From Sepiola atlantica (taxonomy: Eukaryota; Mollusca; Cephalopoda; Sepiida; Sepiolidae), in contig OY744525.1 in NCBI GenBank assembly GCA_963556195.1, positions 27,032,913 to 27,096,912 on the forward strand: a stretch of 64,000 nt of DNA. The letters run 5' to 3'. A program made the translations under genes and the position numbers. The notes below the pieces were generated by a model that saw nothing but the letters and a program-made list of their open reading frames with translations, searched no databases and was not told the origin of the DNA. Below are positions 23,979-34,705 of the stretch, one piece after another. Positions within the stretch are counted from its first letter, which is position 1. The number at the start of each line of letters is the position of its first letter.

Positions 23979-26900
23979 TGAACAAAGGATAGCAGATCAA
24001 GCAAGACAGATCCTCAAGAGAGGGTTGTTCTCAGAGCTGGAATTAATGATAATCAAACAAAAAATAAATGGCACAACAGATCAAGAAACGCCACTTGACG
24101 AAAACCTACAGGTAGAAGACTGGCAATACACAAACACTGAAACTGAGAAGGTCGAAGACTACGAAATCACAGAACTCACCGAGAAAGAAGCAAGAGAAGT
24201 GAAAAACGTCAAACGGTTCATGACCGAGAACAAAACAAAACTCCCATCCCTAAGGAATGAAGATTGGAAGAAGTTAAAATTAGAAACAGAGAAAGTAAAC
24301 AAACTCCTCACATACATCTCAACAGATACTATCACAGACCTAAACTTGATATATGCGGGGGCAAAATCAATAAGTATGAAACTAAAAAAGAGAAAAAAAA
24401 GACTGGCCAAAAGAATGGACTAACAAAGCCTAGATAGGAAATCAGACTGGAAACCCAGACCACCAAACATCAAAGAGAAGCTAAAACCGTAAACAGGATG
24501 AAAGAGAACAGAAAACGATGCAAGAGCAGAAATCTGATGAGCAAGGAAAGACTAAATAAGAAACAGGAAGAACTAAAACAAAAGATAGAAGCAAAAGAAG
24601 GAAGACTGAGACGATACAGATACAAATCTGAACAGCACAAACAGAACAGGGCCTTTGAAAACAATGAAAGCCAGTTTCACAAAAACGTAAATGGAGAAAG
24701 AAGAACAGAACAACCGGATCCGACAGAGACAAAACACTTCTGGAGCAAGATATGAAAAAGACTCGAAAATAACAAAAATGTCAAATGGCTGAAAAGCATG
24801 AAAGATGAACTACAGGAAATTGAAGAAGGAACAGAAATAGAAATTAATGAAGAAACAATTAAGACAACTCTAAGGAAAATAGCAAACTGGAAAGCACCAG
24901 GCCATGATGAAATACATGCATACTGGTTTTAAGAGTTCACGACCCTAAATGAAAGGCTAATGCAGAAACTGAGAGAATGTATCTACAAAACAGACGTACC
25001 AGAGTGGATAACCAAGGGAAGGACAACGCTAATACAAAAAGATGTCAAAAAGGGAATGATCCCAAGCAACTACAGACCGATAACCAGTTTGCCAACAATG
25101 TGGAAAAATCTTAACAGCACATCTGAAAGAACAAATCTACCACTCCCTGAACAATCGTGGACTGCCTCCCGAGGAACAAAAAGGATGCCAGAAAGGGAAA
25201 AGAGGGGCACATGATCTGCTATACATAGATCAAAAGAGCCTGAAGGAGGTAAAAAGCAGAAAAAAGAAAATATCTATGGCATGGATTGACTACAAGAAAG
25301 CATATGACAGAATCCCTTAATCATGGATAATTGAATGCTTAAAAATGTACATTATACCTGATAGGATTATTAATCTTATTAAGAAAGCAATGGAAACATG
25401 GAGACTACAACTGACAGTTGGAGGACAACACCTGACTGAGATAAAAATACAGAGAGGCATTTTCCAAGGATACTGTCTATACCACTATTATTTATCATAG
25501 CCATCATGCCATTTAACTACATACTCATGAAATGTGATGCCAAATACAAGTTTACAAACACAAAACAAAGAATAAACCACCTCATATACATGGACGACCT
25601 GAAACTATATGCACAATACAAAAAGCAAAAAGGAACTGGAACAGTTTATAAATACGACCAGAATCTTCAGTCAGGACATTCAAATGGAATTTGGAATGGA
25701 AAAGTGCGCACTGCTAGAGATGAAAAGGGGGAAACTGGAGACAATAGAGAGCATAGAACTGTCCAACCAAGAGGAGATGAGGGCGCTAGGCGAACAGGAT
25801 AGCTATACATATTTGGGAGTTCTGGAAGCAGGCACGTTCAAATCTACAGAAATGAAAGAGAAAATTGGAAAAGAATACCTGAGAAGAACAAGGAAACTCT
25901 TAGAAACGAAATTATATAGCAGGAATCTAGTAAAAAGAGTAAACACCTGAGCAGGATCACTAATAAGATACTCTGGACGATTCATAGGCTGGACTAAAGA
26001 AGAACTCAGGCACCTTGACCAGAGGACTAAAAAATTAATGACCATGCACAACGTACTACACCAAAAAGATGATACAGACAGACTCTACATTAAAAGGAAC
26101 GAAGGGGAAAGAGAACTGGTAAGTATAGAAGACTGTGTGGAAGACACAAAAAAAGAGCTGGAGAAATACATAACTCAGAACACAGAAAGGCTGATCACCG
26201 CAGCAAGAGAAATGTCCCAATGAACAAATCAGGAAGCACTGAAAGCAGAAACAAAAAGATAAGAAAAGAAAAATGGGAAGAAAAACAGCTAAATGAACGT
26301 TTCAAAAGAATGACAAGAGAAGAGACCCATCAACATTCCTGGGCATGTCTAAGAAAAAGACACTTTAACAGAGAAACAGAAGCTGCATAGAATAATGTGA
26401 TTAGAACTAACTACATCTAAGCTAAAATAGATAAAACACAGTAAAACAGTAAATGCAGATTATGTAGATAAAGAGACGAAACAGTAAATCACATAATAAG
26501 TGAATGCAGCAAACTAGCCCCAAAAGAATACAAGAACAGACACGACTGCGTGGGGAAAGCAATACACTGGAAACTATGCAAACGACTGCATTTTGAACAT
26601 GCAGACAAATGGTACAAACATAAATTAGAGACAGTACTGGAAAACGAAAATTACAAAATCCTCTGGGACATGGAGATGCAAACAAATAAACTCATACAAG
26701 CTGGATGTCATAATAATCAACAAGAAAGGAAAAATCCTGACAAGTTGTAGATTTTGCTGTTCCAGCAAGCCACAGAGTTAAGATCAAAGAGACGGTAAAA
26801 ACAAAGCAAATACACGGAACTTGCCAGAGAATTAAAAGGGATATGGAGCATGAAGAAAGTCAATATAATACCAATAATCGTAGGAGTACTAGGAAGAGCC

Positions 26901-27322
26901 TTAAAAACATGGGAAAAAGACTGGGAGAAATTGGAATGAAAGGGATCACTAAGACCATACAAAGGACGGCAATGATTAAAACAGCTGCAATCTTAAGGAA
27001 AACTCTCGAAGAAACCAACCCGCATAAGCTATGAACGGTAACCAGGCACATGGACGTTACAGCAGGAAGAAAACAAAACCACAGGAATAACACTACCACA
27101 GTAACCTAAGGAACAGAAACTCACCCCCCCCCCCTCCCCAACAGAAAAAAGTGATGATCCCAGCCTTGGCTGATACCTCACAAAATAGTCATGAAGGGTC
27201 AAAGAGTACTGGAAATCTGGGAAGATTTGTTGTCACTCAAACTCCAGGGAACACCACCGGTTATTATAGGTGAGCAATCACTGACAATGACGTGTGTGAG
27301 AACTTCCAGTGACTACAAATAT
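23979..27322 (+). pseudogene. R2/R4-like non-LTR retrotransposon, long decayed copy (copy B)
   Basis: It starts at the (AAT)n tract ending copy A. An N-terminal charged region is open at 23947-24423, then comes a coiled-coil-like Lys/Glu region (24498-24750). The reverse transcriptase reads NWKAPGHDEIHAYWF near 24890, NYRPITSLPTMWK near 25065, WIDYKKAYDRIP near 25285 with palm Asp kept, IQRGIFQGY near 25455 where FQGD is expected, and LIYMDDLKLY near 25580-25610 with YMDD at 25587-25598. A CX2CX8HX4C zinc motif lies at 26454-26507. The tail ELARELKGIWSMKK-type text is near 26810-26860. RT followed by CCHC and a C-terminal endonuclease is the R2/R4 plan. Many stops and frameshifts break it. 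The 3' end near 27318 has the same CACTGACAATGA motif as copies A and D. Confidence 0.8.
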
Positions 27323-27790
27323 ATAAAATAGACCACAGGGTGAAAAACAATGAGGCAGAAAAACGAAGCAAATACACTGAACTTGCCAGAGAATTGAAAG
27401 GGATATGGAGTATGAAGAAAGTGAAAATAATACCAATAATTATAAGAGCACTAGGAACAGTCCCGAAAAACCTGGAAAAAAGACTGGGAGAAATTGAAAT
27501 TAAAGGGAAGACTGAGCCTATACAATGATGAAAACAGCCGAAATCTCAAGGAAAATGCGGAAACCAATCCACATAAACTACGAATGCTAACCAGTCACAC
27601 AGAAATTGTAATAAGAAGAAAACAAAAGCACAGAAAGAACACCACCACATGAACTCAAGGAACAAACTCTGCAAGAAATTTTATAAACTATCCCCCCCCC
27701 CCGCTCACCCCGAAAAAAAAATGACGGAACCAGCCTCGGCTGATACCACACAAAATAGATGAAGAGCCAATTGTTTTTGAAACGATCGTA
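27323..27790 (+). pseudogene. R2/R4-like non-LTR retrotransposon, 3' fragment (copy C)
   Basis: It begins within DHRVKNNEAEKRSKYTELAR and runs through ELKGIWSMKKVKIIPIIIRALGTVPKNLEKRLGEIEIKG (open to 27528), followed by 3' UTR with CCAGCCTCGGCTGATACC near 27733. It lies directly behind the 3' end of copy B in the same orientation, with only ATATATAAAATAG-like sequence between, so it is the third head-to-tail copy. It is 5'-truncated and non-functional. Confidence 0.75.
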
Positions 27791-27874
27791 TGCCAAATAT
27801 TCGTTGTGTTTGAATTCTTGGAACTGATATAAATAATGTTCTAATTTTATCTCAACTTACTTGATATATATATA

Positions 27875-27905
27875 CAGGGTGGTGCAAAAGTCGCGCATTG
27901 GTTTG
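27875..27905. repeat. Left terminal inverted repeat of the DD41D mariner
   Basis: 31 bp beginning CAGGGTGGTGCAAAAGTC, next to TA at 27873-27874. It differs from the right repeat at four positions (T/C, G/A, C/T and G/A). Confidence 0.92.
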
Positions 27906-27968
27906 TTTAGGTGATAGTAACTACAGCATTTAAAGTAATTTACTAGGCTTTTCTGATAAATAATACAT

Positions 27969-29066
27969 TTACTTGGTAATTTTGTTGCAATAGTTTTTAA
28001 AAATAATATCCTTTAAATGGCCACCATTTTCGGCCTCACAAAAACGGGCTCTAGTTAGGGCATTTTCTATTACAGTCCTTAGAATAACTGGCTCTTGTTC
28101 TTGGATTTCATGTCTGATATTGTTTTTAAGCTCTTGAATCGTTGAAGGCTTGTTCACATATACCCTTTCCTTAAGATAACCCCAAAGGAAAAAGTCAGGG
28201 GCTGTTAAATCCGGTGAACGTGAAGGCCAGTTAAAATCAGAAAATCTGCTAATTAAGCGCTCGCCAACCAATCCCCTTAAGAGCGCCATACTTTGTTGGG
28301 CAGTGTGGGCAGTAGCTCCATCTTGTTGGAACCACATTTCTGGGTTGTCCTGAACAGCTGGCCTTAAAAAATATTCAATCATTTGTTGATATCGCTGTGC
28401 AGTTATCATCACCGCGACACCTTCTTCGTCTTCAAAGAAATATAGACCAATCACTCTTTCCGAGGTAACACCACACCATACGGTACATTTTAGTGGATGT
28501 AATTCACGCTGATGAACAGTTCTTGGATTTTCAATGGCCCATATTCTGCAGTTTTGCTTATTTATGAAGCCGTTCAGATGAAAATGGGCTTCGTCGCTCA
28601 TTATCAGCTTATGGATGAACTCATTTTGTTGTCTGGCTAATTGCTGAATGTGAACAGCATAAACTACGCGTGATTGCAAATCTGTGGGTTGTAATGCCTG
28701 TACCAATTGAATTTTGTATGGAAACAGATGCAATTCACGCAAAATTCTTTGAAGTGACCTTCTGGACATCCCAATCTGAGTGGCTCGTCTTCGAGTTAAT
28801 GTGTCTGGATTTTCAGCAATGCTATCCTCAACGAGTGCTACATTTTCTGCTGTCCGTACTGAACGTGGTCTGCCAGATCGTGGAAGATCACTGACTGAAC
28901 CCTGCTGTCGAAATCGGGCTACAAGACGATCAATTGTGGTCTGACTGGGAGATTGTCTGACATAATAATGCTGACGATAGGCTCTTTGGGTTAAGGTTAT
29001 TGAACGATGGTTTCCGAAGTAAAGTTCAATCATTTTGGTTCGTTGGTCAGTGCTATATTTTTCCAT
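27969..29066 (-). CDS. DD41D mariner-family transposase, intact
   Basis: A 365-residue protein that would cut the element out and reinsert it at TA. Residues 1-60 and 75-115 form two helix-turn-helix regions for TIR binding, joined by a GRPR linker (residues 65-68, RSGRPRS). The catalytic triad is visible as D158 (IMSDEAHFHLNG), D249 (WFQQDGATAHTA) and D291 (LTAPDFFLWGYLKE). There are 41 residues between the second and third Asp, hence DD41D. The C-terminal IQELKNNIRHEI...ARFCEAENGGHLKDIIF block is typical of the superfamily. The length fits the 340-370 residues usual for the group. The ATG at 29066 lies 82 bp inside the right TIR, and the gene fills most of the element. No stop or frameshift is seen, so the gene may be functional. 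Expression cannot be judged. Confidence 0.93.
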   Translation of the reverse strand: MEKYSTDQRTKMIELYFGNHRSITLTQRAYRQHYYVRQSPSQTTIDRLVARFRQQGSVSDLPRSGRPRSVRTAENVALVEDSIAENPDTLTRRRATQIGMSRRSLQRILRELHLFPYKIQLVQALQPTDLQSRVVYAVHIQQLARQQNEFIHKLIMSDEAHFHLNGFINKQNCRIWAIENPRTVHQRELHPLKCTVWCGVTSERVIGLYFFEDEEGVAVMITAQRYQQMIEYFLRPAVQDNPEMWFQQDGATAHTAQQSMALLRGLVGERLISRFSDFNWPSRSPDLTAPDFFLWGYLKERVYVNKPSTIQELKNNIRHEIQEQEPVILRTVIENALTRARFCEAENGGHLKDIIFKNYCNKITK

Positions 29067-29147
29067 GATAAATTATCAATGTTTATATCTGTAATATTCT
29101 GAAAAATAAGGAGAAAATTTGATTAAATGTGAAAGTTGTTACTGATT

Positions 29148-29178
29148 CAAACTAATGCATGACTTTTGCGCCACCCTG
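29148..29178. repeat. Right terminal inverted repeat of the DD41D mariner
   Basis: 31 bp; its reverse complement begins CAGGGTGGCGCAAAAGTC. TA follows at 29179-29180. Confidence 0.92.
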
Positions 29179-29211
<33 letters not shown>

Positions 29212-29240
29212 ATGTGTGTGTGTGTGTGTGTGTATACATA

Positions 29241-29285
<45 letters not shown>

Positions 29286-29290
29286 GTCAC
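29179..29290. repeat. TA and TG microsatellites
   Basis: TA repeats, then TGTG/TATG repeats (about 29200-29232), then TA again. This tract forms the right flank of the mariner insertion. Confidence 0.95.
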
Positions 29291-29299
29291 AGAACGGGT

Positions 29300-29850
29300 A
29301 AAGTTAATTCCTCTAACAAAACACTTTCGCATCACTTTTAAGCCCCCCTCACCAAGATTAAAATCAAGATATATGTACTACTAAACTGTATGCCTAGAAT
29401 CCTTATTCCAATGTTGATCAAAATCCATTAGATAATTTTGATTCTCGAACATTAAATGTAAGGCTTAAGCTTAAGGGGTCTGTAGAAGAAATTGAAATTC
29501 ATGGAATCTTGCTTAATTTGTGTCTAAAGACTATGAATCACATTGAATGCAAATCTAAAATATTTGTATTTTCAAAAGGGTGTTTGTGTTCACATAATGT
29601 CCTCCAAAACACTCAAAAATACTATTAAAAAACACTAAAATTTGGGAGACATTTATTAATTGACATCTAATTCCCATAGGTTTAAATTTCACAAAAGTCG
29701 GAGGTATCTGAATTTTCATATAGGGGATGAAGCCCTTCATGAAAATTTGCCCTCCTTTGCATAAAACTAATAATCGCCCACATTACCAACCCTTACGCCA
29801 AGCAGTTGTGTTTCCAAATTCATAATGATCAGTTGATTAGATTAAAAGTG
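29300..29850 (-). repeat. Dispersed repeat, inverted relative to 49925-50460
   Basis: The reverse complement of this segment aligns with 49925-50460. Both contain AACTGATCATTATGAATTT, AAAATTCAGATACCTC, TGTCAATTAATAAAT / CATCAATTAATAAAT, AAGCAAGATTCC and ATATCTTGATTTTAAT in the same order. Divergence is moderate with indels. No reading frame is conserved, so it is probably a non-autonomous or untranslated part of an element. Confidence 0.75.
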
Positions 29851-31200
29851 AATCCTATGCATATAAATATACAAACATATACACATACTTAACTTTATAT
29901 AAATAGAGATTTAGATGTATAATGGTTACAGGATGAACGAATGGTATCCGTTCTTCATTATAATTATAATAGGCTGTAATAGAAAGTCCATCTGACTCTA
30001 CAAATGAATTAATAGACCACAGTGGACGAAAATCAAAGTTTATATAAAATACCTTTTATTTGGGCTGGGCTGAAAAGGAATTAAAACCAGCTAAGAGTCA
30101 ATTTTTATAAAAGGTGGCATGCACATTGGTTGATTTGTCATATTGTTGGCCATTTGGGAAAGCCAACAAAATACATCTTGCCCAGATAATGAACTTGTAC
30201 CAATTGGCCAGATGGGAAAACCATATTGTGTGGGTGCTGTAAGAAGTCGTCCAAGAATTCCTGTGTTCCTATGCCAGTACATCTGATTGGTTAGTGGTAC
30301 ACCTATCTATTATTGTACACCTATCTATTTACAGCAAAGGAAAATAGTGCATAAAAATGTGTGACTGCTGCAGACGTGTCTTTCCATATTACAGATATCT
30401 CTCTCTATATATAAAAAGATGTATAAAGAAAAGTTAGTCAGATACTCAAAGTTAGATCACTATAGCTTTACATCTGGTAAATCGATAATTGACTCTGCCT
30501 AGCCAGGGAATTACAAAAAGAAATTCCAATGGATTTCATCGATTACATGTTCTATCCGACCCAATAATTTTTTCAGTAATAGACTCTTAATAAAATTCAT
30601 TTTCATTGGATAATCAACAGAGATGGTTATCCAATGAAATCGATCCGTTTGATAAAATTGCTAAATAAAAATGGCGTAAGATGCCGTTTTCATTTGTTGT
30701 TGTTGTTGAAATGGTGTACACCCTGGTCGGGTTGAGTTCGCTTCTTCCCTGCACTACATCTTGAATCATGGTGGCCCACACATGTCCTGACACAGGTTGC
30801 ACGAGATGGCTAGCCACTCGCGATTCCACCGTTGAAGGTCGACCACCTGTGGACCTGAAAGTTTAGTCAAGTTATTCTTGATTGTTGTTGATCAGGTCCT
30901 CAACTGTCCACCGACACGCTTGCGCCACCAAGACAGTGGAGGAGGGAGTTTTCATTTAGCAATATTATAGTGTGCATTTCAGTTGATTTTTCTTTTACTG
31001 AGACTCTTTGTACTATCAAATTGAAATGTATTTGCTAAATAAGAATAAAACAGAAATTGCGTTTCTTGTGCTGAGTATAAAAGAGAATTATCTCCCTTAC
31101 TATTGATTGGTCCAAAAGTCAATCTCTCATGTTTAGATTGAAAATCAATCAATGTAATGATGATGGAGCATGTTAATTCAGATGTTTTATTCCTATAAAC
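29851..31200. other. Non-coding DNA with a perfect hairpin, no gene recognised
   Basis: Mixed-composition sequence. A perfect 13-bp hairpin stem lies at 30601-30613/30627-30639 (TTTCATTGGATAA with a 13-nt loop). Positions 30715-30960 are GC-richer and lie between imperfect ATTGCTAAAT/ATTTAGCAAT arms (30657 and 30962), which may mark a small insertion. I could not identify a family. Confidence 0.4.
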
Positions 31201-31202
31201 AG

Positions 31203-31305
31203 TATTCAGAGTATTTATTTACTCCTCTTTAGGAGTTAGGCACAAGGCCAGTTTTATCTTACTCCCACAAGATAAGATGTGATCCAAGGTCGGGTCGGGA
31301 AAGTG
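31203..31305. repeat. Short interspersed repeat with AGGCACAAGGCC (copy 1)
   Basis: The 100-bp unit runs from GTATTTATTTACTCCT through GGCACAAGGCCAGTTTTATC to AAGGTCGGGTCGGGAA. Copy 2 is at 36414-36515. A hairpin ACTCCT-CTTT-AGGAGT lies at its start. I associate the AGGCACAAGGCC motif with short repeats of cephalopods. GC-richer sequence continues to about 31540, including a TCCCCAAAGAGGGGAGG hairpin near 31423-31440. Confidence 0.7.
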
Positions 31306-31551
31306 GGGCTTGAAAAGCCAGCGCCCGAGAAGTGAGCACTCTGGCCATTAAAAATTGCCTGGGCAACCCCGTCGGCATTCCCCGGTAGGGGCGCCTTAAG
31401 CAGTAAGCAATAAACTTACTCCTCCCCAAAGAGGGGAGGCAAAGCCTGGAAGGGTGGACCTCCCAGAACTGCACAGGACTGACCCATAGACCGGTGTAAA
31501 TCAAGCCCCGAAGGCCAAGACAATACCAGTTTATGGGGTGCAGTATCCACT

Positions 31552-31588
31552 GGAACAGATACTACACTTTGATCTCGACCAAAGACAA
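31552..31588 (-). pseudogene. U2 snRNA 5'-end-like fragment
   Basis: The minus strand reads CTTTGGTCGAGATCAAAG then TGTAGTATCTGTTCC. This matches the 5' end of U2 snRNA, including GUAGUA, the branch-site recognition sequence, and the following UCUGUUC. It is diverged at the 5' side and lacks the rest of the RNA. It may be part of the same composite repeat as the AGGCACAAGGCC unit just to its left. Confidence 0.6.
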
Positions 31589-31614
31589 CGTGATTTATAA
31601 TTGGTATATATATT

Positions 31615-31664
31615 TTAGGTTAGGATTAGGGTTAGGGTTAGGATTAAGGTTAGGGTTACGGTTA
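31615..31664 (+). repeat. Interstitial telomeric repeat (TTAGGG)n, degenerate
   Basis: About eight TTAGGG-type units with substitutions (TTAGGA, TTAAGG, TTACGG) follow TTTTAGGTTAGG. The orientation is opposite to the tract at 22987-23016. Confidence 0.85.
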
Positions 31665-31669
31665 TTTTA

Positions 31670-32062
31670 CTCCAACGTTTCACTTTCCTTTGCTTTTCTA
31701 TTTCTTTACTCTTTCTTTTTTTCACGTTTTTCTTTCTTTTTTTTCTTCCTTTCTACTGTATTTTTACCATCTTGTTCATCCTGTTTCTTTTTTTATTAAA
31801 TTCTTTATTACCCTTTTCTCTCTTCCTCAATTTCTCTTTACTTTTTCTTTCTTACTCCTTCATAGGTTTTATTCATTTTTCTATAATCTTTCGTTAAATT
31901 TAAGCTTTAACCATTTTTTCATATTCGTATCTCTTTAATTTTTCTTCTCTTTCGCTCAATTTCTTTTACTATTTTGTCTTCCATTATAAACGTTTGTTTC
32001 TTTTATATTTATCATAGAATCTCTCACTCTCTCTCTCTCTGGCTCTCTCTCTATGTCTCTTA

Positions 32063-32094
<32 letters not shown>

Positions 32095-32228
32095 TACACA
32101 CACACACACATACACACTCTCTTTGTCTCTTATTCTTGGTTTCGAACTCCTCTCTCTTATTTTCGGTTCCTCACTATCTCATTTATCTCTCCCCCCCCCC
32201 TCTCTCTCTCGGTATTCTCTCTCTCTCA

Positions 32229-32261
<33 letters not shown>

Positions 32262-32267
32262 ACTCAC

Positions 32268-32321
<54 letters not shown>

Positions 32322-32430
32322 ACACACACACATACATACACACATACACACTCTCTTTGTCTCTCATTCTTGTTTCAAACCCCTCTCTCTTATTTTCGGT
32401 TCCTCACTATCTCATTTATCTCCCACCCAC

Positions 32431-32469
<39 letters not shown>

Positions 32470-32602
32470 ATTCTCTCTCTCTCTCACTCTCTCTCCCTCT
32501 CTCTCTCTCTCTCTCACTCTCACTATCTCATTTATGTCCCTCCCCTCTCTCTCTCTCTCTCTCGGTATTCTCTCTCTTTCGGTATTCTCTCTCTCTCGGT
32601 AT

Positions 32603-32684
<82 letters not shown>

Positions 32685-32735
32685 TCTATATCTTTTTCTT
32701 TATCACTTTAGAGTCTCTGTATCTCTAATTCTCAG

Positions 32736-32772
<37 letters not shown>

Positions 32773-33000
32773 CGATCACCTCCCTCTTTTTTCTCTCTTT
32801 AGAGTCTCTTCACGCCCTTCCTCTCAACTATTTTACCATTCCGAAATGTTTGTTTCTTCATTCTTTTCTAAATGTGACTCACATTCATCTATGTTGACTC
32901 TGACATTTTTTTTATTTTTCACATTTCTTTTTTAACTTTCTTTCTTATTTCTTTTCTCTTTTTCTCATGGTACTGTAACACGGCGAGAGATAATTAATTC
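31670..33000. repeat. Second polypyrimidine tract with duplicated units
   Basis: Long CT-rich sequence with (TC)n blocks at 32065-32087, 32275-32316 and 32431-32466, CA repeats at 32088-32116, and (TA)n at 32629-32681. The segment from CTCTTTGTCTCTTATTC through TATTTTCGGTTCCTCAC to CATTTATCTC is present at 32119-32190 and again at 32352-32422, with a partial third copy near 32519. This is a tandem duplication of about 233 bp. CTCTCGGTATTCTCTC recurs at least five times between 32205 and 32600. Confidence 0.9.
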
Positions 33001-33444
33001 TTGCAGTTACCCATAAACTTAGAGGAATCTTCTGGGTAACTATGCTGAAATAAATTATGACTGGAACATAAAACAGAAAATATAAAGGACTCTGGTTATA
33101 TATACTAAGAAAAAATTCCCTGTCAAAATTATTTTTGTCTTTTTTATTGCTTTAACCAATTCAATGAAGCAAAAGACAGCTGATAACTGTTTTTTTTTTC
33201 TTTTCATTTTTTGTCAATAATGTATCGATGAAATTTTTTAAAGTAAGACATTTTAATAAGTTCAAATTTAAACAGTTTTATGAGGCTTCAATTTTATATA
33301 ATACTAAACGTAATCGTGACCCGTTGGGTCACAACAACTACCACTATTCATTCCGTTTCGATTTCATTCGAAAATTCATGAACTGTGTTTTAAGACATTC
33401 TTATAACATAACTAAAAATAATAAATCTCTTTACTTCTATATTA
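33001..33444. other. AT-rich DNA, no gene recognised
   Basis: An open frame at 33228-33518 is rich in Phe, Tyr, Asn and Lys and runs into the trinucleotide repeat. It has no recognisable motif. I do not call it a gene. Confidence 0.4.
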
Positions 33445-33452
33445 TCTTTCTT

Positions 33453-33483
<31 letters not shown>

Positions 33484-33512
33484 TTATTATTATTATTATT
33501 ATTATTGTTACT
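33445..33512. repeat. (TTC)n then (TTA)n
   Basis: A CTT/TTC run passes into TTA repeats, which abut the 3' end of the minus-strand R2/R4-like copy D. Confidence 0.95.
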
Positions 33513-34640
33513 CACTAGGAGTTCTTAAACAGTCCATGATCAGTGATTTCTCACTGATAATAATCGGTAGTGTTTTCTGAAGTCTGAGTGACAACAAAAT
33601 TTAAATTTAGATTTCCAGTACACTCCACCTCTTTTGATAACCATTGCAAATGACTTTGCGTTATCGCAAAAGCCGCTTACCATTGATTTCTCGCTGGCAA
33701 CGACCATTGGTCTTCACTGAGATTTGGGTGGCAATAAGCCTCTCTAAGGTTCCAGTACTTTTCTGCATTCTTCCAGTGGAGGTCTGGCTGGTGCTCTCTC
33801 TCCTCAGTCTTTCCATCCTCCTTGGGGATTTTCCTTAAGATTTCAACTGCCGTCCGTTGTATAGTCTCAGTTTACCTTTTCATTCCAATTTCTCCTCGTC
33901 TTTTTTCCAGTTTTTCAGGACTGTTTCTTGTGCACATACGATTATTGGTATTATATTGACTTTCTTCATGTTCCATATTCCTTTCAGTTCTCTGGCAAGT
34001 TCTGTGTATTTGCTTTGTTTTCTAAATCTCTTTGATCTTTACTCTGTGGTCTGCTGGGGCGGCAAAATCTACAATTTGGCACATTTTTACCTTCTTGTAA
34101 ACTATTATGATGTCCGATCTCCTTGCTTGGGTGAACTTATCTGTTTGTACCTCCATGTACCAGAGGATTTTGTGATTTTCGTTTTCTAGTACTGTCTCTG
34201 GTTTGTGTCTGTACCATTTCTCTGTGTGTTCAAAATGCAGTCGTTTGTATAGTTTCCATGCAGTCGTGTCTTTTCTTGTATTCTTTTGGGGCTAGTTTGT
34301 GGCATTCACTTATTATGTGATTTACTGTTTCGTCTCTTTGTTCACATAGTCTACATTTACTGTTTTCCTGGGTTTGATCTATTTTAGCTTTAATGTAGTT
34401 AGTTCTTATTGCATTGTTCTGTCCAGCTGTCAGTAGTGATTCCGTTTCTCTGTTCAAGTATCCTTTTCTTAGCCATGCCCAGCTATTTTCGTGGGTCTCT
34501 TATCTGGTCATTCTTGTCAATCGTCTATGTAGCTTTTTTTACTTCCCACTTTTCTTTTCTTGTCTTTTTGTTTCTGGTTTCACTGCTTCCTGTATTGTTT
34601 ATTTTTACCGTGTTTCTTGCTACAGTGATCAGTCTTTCTG
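33513..34640 (-). pseudogene. R2/R4-like non-LTR retrotransposon, 3' part (copy D)
   Basis: On the minus strand the order is an open stretch (34457-34230) carrying the zinc motif CRLCEQRDETVNHIISEC (CX2CX8HX4C), a region matching HFEHTEKWYRHKPETVLENENHKILW, and then a restriction-enzyme-like endonuclease segment. That segment (about 34155-34060) reads QTDKFTQARRSDIII followed by KMCQIVDFAAPADHRVK, giving the D...IVDFA pattern of a PD-(D/E)XK site. The conserved KRRGEIGMKR...TIQRTA tail is near 33900-33845. The 3' UTR ends GTGAGTAACAATAATAAT at 33512, merging into (TAA)n as in copy A. The reverse transcriptase is missing (5' truncation) and frameshifts break the frame. Confidence 0.8.
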
Positions 34641-34669
34641 TGTTCTGGATGATGATGATGATGATGATT

Positions 34670-34705
<36 letters not shown>

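Larger units (their letters stand above)
27875..29178 (-). mobile_element. Complete mariner-type transposon (DD41D)
   Basis: A 1304-bp element bounded by 31-bp terminal inverted repeats (27875-27905 and 29148-29178). Both begin CAGGGTGG and agree at 27 of 31 positions. TA lies immediately outside each end (27873-27874 and 29179-29180), as expected for Tc1/mariner insertion, although both flanks are TA-rich. The single gene inside is an uninterrupted 365-codon transposase on the minus strand. The rest of the window's transposase genes are broken, so this is the youngest-looking DNA transposon here. Confidence 0.92.

Noticed and set aside
28670..28894. Plus-strand 74-codon frame
   Set aside because: Lies antisense within the intact mariner transposase and has no independent support.
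31259..31504. Minus-strand 81-codon frame with Pro/Leu-rich text
   Set aside because: Coincides with the GC-richer AGGCACAAGGCC repeat region and has no recognisable domain.
31974..32802. Overlapping open frames of 200-250 codons in three frames
   Set aside because: Same artefact in the second CT tract; the translated text is SLSLSL and IYIYIY repeats.
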